Program-made: the position numbers and the translations under genes
Notes under the pieces: generated by a model
Databases searched by the model: none
What the model was told of the DNA's origin: nothing
Seen by the model: only the letters and a program-made list of their open reading frames with translations
Shown: positions 29,978 to 36,715 of the stretch, piece after piece
How positions within the stretch are numbered: the first letter of the stretch is position 1
How the letters are laid out: every line of letters begins with the position of its first letter
Assembly: GCA_003427395.1 (NCBI GenBank)
Contig: BFEA01000528.1
Span: forward strand, 536,884-573,598
Origin: Chara braunii
Taxonomy: Eukaryota; Streptophyta; Charophyceae; Charales; Characeae
Direction of reading: 5' to 3'
DNA: 36,715 nt

Positions 29978-30667
29978 TAGTGGGACTCATTCCCCGGGCC
30001 AGCATCCCTTATCTCCTCAGTAAACCAAAAACGCCTCATGCCGCATCACCGACCTCCTCTCTGTTTGTGGGGGAGGAGCAATGCTGGAGAACACGAGGCC
30101 AAGTCCCAGTCCCAGTACATGTAGCAGCGGGTTGTGCCACCCTGCTGTCTCATCTGAAAATCGCATGGCTATAACAGTGGCCATAACAACAAATGCTCGA
30201 AAACCACTCAATGTAGCTGCTAGTGGGACTTGGTTCCCGGCGCCCGCATCCCTCATCTCCTTAGTAGACATGAAAACACCTCATGCCCGCGATGATGCCG
30301 CATCACCAACCTCCTTACTATTTATGGGGAGGAGCACATGCTGGCAGACCAGGGTTCAAGTCCCACTAACAGCTGGATGTGCCACCCTTCTATCCAATCT
30401 GAGACCTCATGGCCATGACCGTGGCCACATTGGCAAATGCTTGAAAACCACTCACCTAGCTGCTAGTGGGACACGCTTCCCGGGGTCGGCATCCCTTATA
30501 TCTCCTTAGTACACATGAAAACAACACCCTGCCACATGCCCCACTTTGTCATCCTCACTATTCGAGTTTCCACCATTTTTGTTTCTCCTTTTTTTCCAAA
30601 GGGCAATGGCCTTGAAATATCACTATTCAACTGACCGGCACCATGTAATTCAGCATCACTTTAAGTA

Positions 30668-30733
30668 CATCCGGATTCGAACTTGGGTCCGTACTTCAGC
30701 AGTTCATGGGTGTACCAACTTGAGTTCCACCAC
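30668..30733 (-). tRNA. tRNA-like sequence within the array (SINE-like)
   Basis: On the minus strand GGAACTCAAGTTGGTACACC resembles a D-arm/A box, AACTGCTGAAG lies in the anticodon-arm position, and AAGTTCGAATCC is a good B box. The acceptor and T stems do not pair convincingly, so this is a tRNA-derived relic rather than a gene. Its layout resembles 17077-17150. Confidence 0.3.
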
Positions 30734-31020
30734 TTCTCTTGCTGTCCAAACTGCAAATCTCATGCCCATAATTCTGGCCACACCGAAATGCTCGCCCTAG
30801 GCCCCTAGCTGCTAGTGGGACTTGGCCATCACCTATATCGCACAAAACAACCACATGGCATGTCCCCATCTTTGACACAATCCTCACTATATCATCTATA
30901 CGGCATCCCTCTTCTCCTACCCTCCAGTCTGCAAATCTCAAGCACACAACTGTGGCCACATAAAAAATGCTCGAAAGGTTGACGAAAACTACTTGACCTG
31001 GCTGCTAGTGGGGCTTGGCG

Positions 31021-32182
31021 CTCAGGCCAGCATCCCTTATATGTCCTTGAATGAGAACAACCTCACGCCACAACCCCCAACTTGCCATCCTCATTATTTA
31101 ATTTCTCTCTTATTTCTTTCATTAAGAAAAATCAATGGAGAGGCATCCATCTTGGAGACAATAAGAGCATCTCCAAGATGGAGGTCATGCATCTATGCCA
31201 TGGCTGCGTTCTATAAATGGGGAGCGGTGTGTGCTGGAAAGCGGGTCTAGTGTAGCACCGAGGAGGATCGACTGCCAACGAAGACTGGGAAGATTAACAG
31301 CCCTCACTGCCCTGCCCATAATAAACATCTCCCTCCAAAATGCCAAGGTGCCGACCCAATTTCGCTTTATCTAGTCGTGTTGTACTCCTCATCACTACCT
31401 ACTGTTACACAAAATAAAGGTAGATAAACTGATGACCCCCAGCTTGTGCAAAACTCGCATAAGATTCCTTCCTCGTCTACTAAACAAAAAATAAAGGTGT
31501 GACAACAAATAAAGAAGGGTGTGAAGCAACGCGTTTTTTCTCAATCTTGAAGTAGGCCACGGAAAACCCACTAACCCATGAAGATATCTTGGGGGTCATC
31601 ACTCACAAGTTCTACTTGTCCCTCATGTCCCACATGAGGGACCGTGAGGGACCTTCCCCATGAGACACCAGCAACCCTCACAGTAGCAATAGAGAGTTAT
31701 GTCCTCCCAACTTGGAGAGATTACTTACGTACTTATGATAAGAAAACAACCTCTCCCTCATCCAAAGCAGATGACAGGACAATATCCTCCTTGTCAATGA
31801 AGTTCTTACGGCAAAACAAGGTGAACGCAGTTGTGATTCATTGATTCTGAAATAGCCCATGACCATGTGGTTGGGACTTTCTAGAGTGTTGTCTGGCCAA
31901 GAAAAATATGGGGCAGGTCTTCACACACTCTGGGTCCGGTGATGTCCGGATCGCCAGACAGTCCAGACCGGTCCAGACACTGGTCCGCAAGACAGTCCAG
32001 TTGTCCGGGTCCGCGGTTACCATGCTCAATACCATTATGTTCTTCTCTTTAATCGAAGAAGAGGGGAGACAGCGAGATGCGAATCTTTCACCGCGATTGA
32101 ATTGTATGCTGGTCATGCAGGAGATGATCCACAAAGAGAAATTTCTTGATTGCAGTCACGCTTTTCAGCCTGGTAGAGGCTC
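31021..32182. other. unassigned sequence
   Basis: No gene recognised. A cluster of GTCCGG and CCAGAC words (about 31925-32012) resembles a subterminal repeat zone of a hAT-type element, but no termini were identified. Short inverted pairs such as GATGACCCCC/GGGGGTCATC (31433, 31592) occur. Confidence 0.4.
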
Positions 32183-32209
32183 AAAAAAAAAAAAAAAAAA
32201 AAAAAAAAA
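32183..32209 (+). repeat. 27-bp poly-A run
   Basis: May be the tail of a plus-strand retrocopy ending here. The preceding sequence (to about 32040) has no recognisable body. Confidence 0.6.
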
Positions 32210-32293
32210 CTGCACCACCATATCTCTAATAGCATGCACATGTACAATCAACTGCACCACCATATCTCTAATAGCATGCACCTGTACAATCAA
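32210..32293. repeat. 42-bp tandem duplication
   Basis: CTGCACCACCATATCTCTAA followed by TAGCATGCAC and GTACAATCAA occurs at 32210 and 32252 with one mismatch. It lies between a poly-A run and the tail end of the LINE. Confidence 0.92.
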
Positions 32294-32301
32294 GTGTTTC
32301 T
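32289..32301. other. LINE target-site duplication, left copy
   Basis: ATCAAGTGTTTCT, identical to 35523-35535. It directly precedes the T-rich tail tract of the LINE. Confidence 0.85.
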
Positions 32302-32379
32302 TTTTTTTCTTTTTTCTTTTTTCTTTTTTTTCCTTTTTTCTTTTTTTTCCTTTTTTTTTTTTTTTTAAAATAGAACCTC

Positions 32380-33030
32380 TTGGTTCTGGCTCCTACCATT
32401 CTGGGGAGCGACAGTCCAGTTCCTATTCCCCCGGCAAGTCAAAACGGAATACATGAGAAACTCACGCACGCACCTCCCCGTTATGGCTGGGACGCCCGAG
32501 CGGACGGCATTGATTACTTCCTTGGGGAAGGATGTACCACTCCTCGCCCCTGCCTAAGCTAGCCTGTGCTGCTTAAACTGCCTGGTTGTTGCCCATCTGT
32601 CTGACCCCAGTCCCACTCCTCTCAGTCGTGGCGCTGTCTGGTTGGTGTGGTATGCTAGAGCGATCTGGCTCGCCTACGAGTCTTTTGAAATCTCTGAGGC
32701 CCTAAGCCCTATTTGTCCTGTCTCTGTCTACTTTAAACCCTGAACCCTCAGCTGCAATGCTGCTGTGGTGTTCCTAGGTTCTAAAAATGTAAAGCAAGTG
32801 TTGTTCTTAGGCTCTAAAACCCTAAACCCTGAACCCTCTTTCTCTCTCTAGCTTGGGGTGTGAGCCGTTCCTTTCTCTCTCCGATGATTGTTTTTACAAG
32901 TACTTCCCTCTAAATTTCCCTTTTTGAGCACATGCTCACGCTCCTCCCCCTTCTGGTGTGGAGGCCCGAGGGGCGGCATTGATTGCTTCCATCAGGAAGG
33001 ATGTACCCCCACTCACCCCTGCCTAAGTTA
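32380..33030 (-). repeat. duplicated module in the LINE 3' UTR
   Basis: GGACGGCATTGATTACTTCC, GGAAGGATGTACCACTC and CCCCTGCCTAAGC (about 32500-32560) recur as GGGGCGGCATTGATTGCTTCC, GGAAGGATGTACCCCCACTC and CCCCTGCCTAAG near 32970-33028. This direct repeat inside the UTR partly accounts for its extra length relative to copy 1. Confidence 0.75.
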
Positions 33031-33546
33031 TCCCGTGCTACTTCCCTCCTATCTTTTACTAATCGGGAATTCCGTTCACTCTAGTGTTTGGGGCTTGATT
33101 TTTGTGTTCCTTCCGGTCCGTGCCTCTCAGCTCCTTGGCCGCCTGTTTTTCTTTGTGTTAGTACTGCTGATGGGGCTGCTTGTGTTAAATTCTGTTCGCG
33201 CCAAATTCTGTGAGGTTTACACCTGCTGCGGTCCTTGCTATAACCCTGGCCCTGGCTCGTCTACTTATTCTTGTAAGCCGTGACTGTCTGTTGACGTAGG
33301 GATTTTGGATTCCTGAGGGGGTTATGGTGGTGCTTTGCAGCTTCAGTGAATATTTCTTTTGAGGTGCGAAGTTCCCTTACGAGGTTCTGTGTTTGATACT
33401 AAGGTTGGTTCATTGGGGTTCCTATGGTTGGCGTCTTCGGGGGGCTAGGGTCTAGTCTGTTAACGTGAAGTCACGTAGTAGGGCGCTCCTGTTCTGGGTT
33501 GATAGGCTGGCGCTGTTTTAGCTTTATCAGTTGTTGTTTGGTTTGC

Positions 33547-35520
33547 TTAAACGGACCCAATGGACATTCCTGTGACATGGGATCTACTTTGAGGCGGGTC
33601 TGAGGGCTGTGGTATGGTTAGTCTATTGTGTCTCCATTGTCCGAACTGTATTATGTTCTGGGAGATTGTTGCTATTCTCTCTTCCCCTAGCTGCTTTTTG
33701 TTAAAAACTTCAATAATTTTGTCTCTATCGACTAGATTCTTCTCTATTTTCCTACACACTCTCTTCCAACGCCCTCTGCATTCGATCTCTAATATATTTA
33801 GGACCTCTTCCCATGTTTCCTGCACCTGAATTGACGTGCGGTCTAACGTCTCTTGACGTCTTCTTTTCCATATCATCCATAACGTTGCGAGACGTAGAAT
33901 GTGAAAGAAAATGGTCTCGTGTCCCTGCCAACTGGGTGGGATGTGCAGGCCCAGTAGGAGAGTAAGAGGGTCTGTAGGGAGGGTTTTGTTTGTGATTATA
34001 TGCCAGAGATCTTTTGTGTTGGACCAGAGTTGCTCCGCTTTTGGGCAGTTGATTAGGCAATGGCCTACGTCTTCTACATGACCTTCCGGGCAGATTGCAC
34101 ATAGCTCTTGTAACGGGGTCCTGGCTTGAAAGTTTCTCCTCTTGTGTTGACATTGGTTAACTGGGAGAGCCAGGTGGGCGACTAGCCACTGGAAACTTCT
34201 AATTTTGACTTGGTTGATGTTTAGAAACCCAATCCAGGGGATGTTCGGGGTACGATTTTGGGTAAGATCAAAATGTGCCTCCCATCTTTGGCCATCAATT
34301 TGGGTTCTGGGCTGCGACCTTGTCCTTAGTGTGTAGCCTAGTTTGGTTGTGTATTCCAAGATGTTGGTGCGCTTTTCTATGTTGAGCCTCCCTGATTTCC
34401 TTTTCCACGCCCATTCCACCGGGTCAATCTCCAAGTCCTCGAAACTGGTTTGTGAATTGTAGATTCGGCGGTCCTGCGTTTCTATTACCCTCACCTTCCT
34501 TAATGTTCATTCATGCCAGGCCACTTCCCCTGTGGAGTTTTTGCTTAGTAGGCTTGTTGATGCGTCTGGGTCCTCGATTGTGTAAATATTGCATATGAGC
34601 CACTCATTTCCTGTGCCTTCCCTGGCTTGGAACTGATAGGCTGTCGTCTGTGGGCTCCCGGCCTTCTCCGTAGCCCAGTCTCCTGTCTTCCACAAGTACC
34701 GACTTTTGAGAAGTCTAAACCAGCTTTCAGGAATTGAAATTAAAATTTGGTTAAGATTCTCTTGCAGGTTGTGGCAACCTTTTAGTTGTTCCCTTAGTTC
34801 TCCTGCTGTCTTCCATCTCGATTCCTCGTTGTGCCATAAGTGCTTGATCTGCCATACCCCCTTTTCTACCCACGATCCCCATCTTGAGTCTTTGGCTGTT
34901 AGGGTCCAAGGTTTCCCTTGTGTGTCCAACATCCACTGGTTGCAGAAGAATGGCTGTCTGAGCACTTCTTCCTTGGCTATGGGTTCCCTTACTTTCGCTG
35001 GTAATATCTCTCTCTATGTTTTCAGTAGATTTCGCCAAAAGTCGTTATCATCTGCTTCCTCTTCTTCCAATTTTGTTGTTCTGGTTGTGCCCCTCATTGC
35101 CCATGATTTAGCCATGATCCAAAACAAACCTTTTATGTTGTCCAGAGTTTTGAATTTGGCTAGTTTTTGTATCCTCCGTAAGGCTAGGTGGGTCCATGGT
35201 AAGTTATCGTACATGATCATTTTAAGGATCCATTTGGATTGTAGTGCCTTGATCTGTGTTTCAGGATCAAGGATCCCTAAGCCTCCCTTGGATTTTTGGT
35301 TGACGACATACTTCCAAGCCACCTTCGATATGAATTGTACCTTGGACAGGTTTCCTGACCAGAGGTAGGCCGCTGCTCTTCTCCTGAGTTGGTGTCTAAG
35401 CTGTTTGGGGGGGCTCCAAATCATTGTTGCATACCAGAGCATCGAGAAGATTGAGGTGTTCAGGATCATGGCTATACCGAAGATAGACGTGTACATGTTC
35501 ATCCAGCTCCCCAATCGAGT
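33547..35520 (-). pseudogene. LINE ORF2 C-terminal half, two stops
   Basis: About 658 codons in one frame with only two internal stops (TAG at 35014-35016, TGA at 34507-34509), ending at TAA 33547-33549. The N-terminal part (WYATMIWSPPKQLRHQLRR, AYLWSGNL, KSKGGLGILDPE) matches the region just after the LINE reverse transcriptase catalytic core. The C-terminal part has a zf-RVT-type zinc motif C-x2-C-...-H-x4-C (CAICPEGHVEDVGHCLINC) at about codons 475-495. Endonuclease and RT catalytic residues are missing because of 5' truncation. The few stops indicate a young copy of a recently active family. Confidence 0.9.
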
Positions 35521-35522
35521 GT

Positions 35523-35535
35523 ATCAAGTGTTTCT
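35523..35535. other. LINE target-site duplication, right copy
   Basis: ATCAAGTGTTTCT, identical to 32289-32301. It marks the 5' truncation point of the LINE. Confidence 0.85.
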
Positions 35536-35996
35536 AATTTTGGAATTCTGAAAACTTTTCTCTTAAAGAGGGTTCCGGGGTGTCGGGGATAGGGCACAGG
35601 GAGGAGGGCCGGCAGGGGGCTTGACACACTGGGTCCAGCCCACCTGTCAGCACAGCAGCCCCACCCACACACACGGAATGCTCAAGGAAGACCGCACAGC
35701 CTCGACCACACACACACCTGGGAGTATCACCCTGGACCGGAGCTACCAGGGCACTGCGCCAAGGCGCACCTGCATCCCCGAAAACTTGCGCAGCTGCGCT
35801 CCTATATCTGACCGGTTCCCTATTTTCATTATTACCTTCGGTTCAAGCCTCTACTATCTCTCTGGCCAACCGCTCCCTCTTCCCTCCTCCCTCTTCCTTC
35901 CCTCCCCTCTTTATCCAACTGGACTTCAAGCCAGAGCCTGACAATGATAACGTCCAGATGCATCTTCCTGAATCAATTTCAAGTTTCAACCCATCA
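35536..35996. other. unassigned sequence with a relative of the following hairpin arm
   Basis: No gene recognised. 35936-35990 (GCCTGACAATGATAACGTCC, then AATTTCAAGTTTCAACCC) looks like a diverged direct copy of the left arm of the hairpin that follows. Confidence 0.5.
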
Positions 35997-36172
35997 CCTG
36001 ACAATTATCCTGACGAGGTACATACCTGCTAAATCGACTTGAACCCATAGCCTGACATCTATACCCCTTGTAACAATCACCAGTCTGTGGGAGTTTTTAC
36101 AAGGGGTATGATTGTCAGGTTATAGTCTCAAGTCGATTCAGGGGTATGTACCTGGATGGGATAATTGCCAGG
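35997..36172. mobile_element. 176-bp hairpin (MITE or foldback-like)
   Basis: The left arm runs from CCTGACAATTATCC (35997) to ATACCCCTTGTAA (36073). The right arm runs from TTACAAGGGGTAT (36097) to GGATAATTGCCAGG (36172). They pair over about 75 bp with several bulges around a 23-bp loop. No clear target duplication was seen. It could be a palindromic MITE, or if transcribed a small-RNA precursor. Confidence 0.7.
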
Positions 36173-36392
36173 ATCTGACCCCTCATTGGTGCTGCTTCTC
36201 TACCACCCGTGGCTTAGAGAGATCAACGGCCACAAACGAAAAACAGGAGTGAGCCAATTTTTTGTTTTTCTTCTTTTATAATACCACAGCTGTCTTCTCC
36301 TCATCGGGGGACAAGCTGTATTTTACTACCTTATTTTCTTCTCTCAATACTGTGGCTTTCTCACAAGTGCTACCTACCCCTATCTACTCCTA
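36173..36392. other. unassigned sequence
   Basis: Nothing recognised between the hairpin and the family B remnant. A 219-bp gap, noted for completeness. Confidence 0.5.
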
Positions 36393-36575
36393 CAGTTTTC
36401 CCCCGAACAAAACACACGTATGTACTATTCAACTTTCCCTGAAAAGGTCGATTTCTCGAAGTCGCCCCCTGAAATCCAAATAGTACGCACGTATGTTCTA
36501 ATTCAAATAGTACGCACGTTTGTTCTATTCGAACAGACGGGTGTTCTATTCGGGTGTTCTATTCAAATAGAACAC
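36393..36575. mobile_element. family B MITE remnant with repeated arm units
   Basis: Starts CAGTTTTCCCCCGAACAAAA after TA, then CACACGTATGT. It repeats AAATAGTACGCACGTNTGTTCT and GGGTGTTCTATTCG-type arm segments several times. The matching outer right terminus was not found. Confidence 0.5.
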
Positions 36576-36635
36576 ACACTTGCCTGTGTGCAGTGTCGCG
36601 CTCATTTCCAGGTGCGCACCCTGCAGTATTCCTCT

Positions 36636-36638
<3 letters not shown>

Positions 36639-36693
<55 letters not shown>
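36639..36693. repeat. (TG)n microsatellite
   Basis: An uninterrupted TG run of about 55 bp near the end of the window. Confidence 0.97.
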
Positions 36694-36694
<1 letters not shown>

Positions 36695-36715
36695 TTACCT
36701 GAAGGTCCTGTTTGG

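Larger units (their letters stand above)
29330..31020. repeat. tandem array of about 190-350 bp units
   Basis: AGCTGCTAGTGGGAC-type junctions recur near 29446/29978 (split by a MITE), 30219, 30460, 30808 and 31001. Between them, blocks such as GTGCCACCCT, ATGGCTATAACAGTGGCC, AAATGCT(C/T)GAAA and ATCTCCTTAGTA recur. Units diverge by tens of percent, so the array is old. No coding function is apparent. Confidence 0.75.
32302..35522 (-). mobile_element. 5'-truncated LINE (copy 2), 3.2 kb, with 13-bp target duplication
   Basis: Minus-strand non-LTR retrotransposon. The T-rich tract 32302-32366 is its A-rich tail. 32367-33546 is the 3' UTR and 33547-35522 the ORF2 C-terminal region. It is bounded by identical 13-bp repeats (32289-32301, 35523-35535), so it is a complete insertion truncated at its 5' end, the usual outcome of target-primed reverse transcription. 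The 3' UTR shares its tail-proximal block with copy 1 at 12.7 kb but is about 900 bp longer. Confidence 0.92.

Noticed and set aside
32808-32840. Telomere-like CCCTAAA sequence
   Set aside because: Only one or two degenerate units (AACCCTAAACCCTGAACCC) inside the LINE 3' UTR. Not a telomeric array.

Overview
This window looks like repeat-dense nuclear DNA of a eukaryote from the green lineage. Two U6 snRNA fragments carry a plant-type 5' end. A fragmented reading frame begins with a Lys/Glu-rich, gag-like protein of a kind I associate with charophyte algae such as Chara. That organism call is inference, not proof. I see no convincing intact host protein-coding gene and no operon-like or CRISPR structure. 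Almost everything that can be named is a transposable element, a decayed copy of one, or a local duplication.

Layout. 0-8 kb: microsatellites, a TATA motif inside a short inverted repeat, a truncated hAT-like end, several short tandem duplications, and a tandem array (6.7-7.4 kb) that has amplified a small TA-target MITE ('family B'). 8.2-9.0 kb: a non-autonomous hAT element with terminal inverted repeats and an 8-bp target duplication. 9.7-11.8 kb: several MITEs of a second family ('family A', ends ACCACCAGTACTT, apparent TTAA or TAA target), one nested inside another, plus family B copies. 12.2-12.6 kb: a possible decayed coding stretch. 12.7-13.65 kb: a 5'-truncated minus-strand LINE 3' end with a zinc-knuckle.

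13.65-19.6 kb holds the most striking structure: an imperfect inverted repeat with arms of about 2.9 and 2.3 kb around a 740-bp spacer. The left arm carries a 506-bp hAT insertion, and the right arm preserves the matching empty site. The left outer edge lies next to the LINE. The right outer edge is fused to a rearranged, tandem U6 snRNA pseudogene.

19.7-23.5 kb: mostly unassigned sequence with one clean family B MITE and a PIF/Harbinger-like MITE (TTA duplication). 23.5-25.4 kb: a broken Ty3/gypsy chromovirus pol (RNase H, integrase, chromodomain) whose TAG stops mostly fit C-to-T decay at CHG sites. 27.1-28.2 kb: the gag-like pseudogene. 28.4-31.0 kb: tandem repeat units, one holding a 525-bp family B element. 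32.3-35.5 kb: a well-preserved 5'-truncated LINE (minus strand) with a 13-bp target duplication and only two stops in about 650 codons. 36.0-36.2 kb: a 176-bp hairpin, followed by more family B sequence and a (TG)n tract.

The parts do not form a pathway. They are a layered insertion record: sister repeats provide empty sites that reveal target duplications and relative ages. I found no evidence of a new functional system. The U6-fused inverted repeat is the feature I would examine first.
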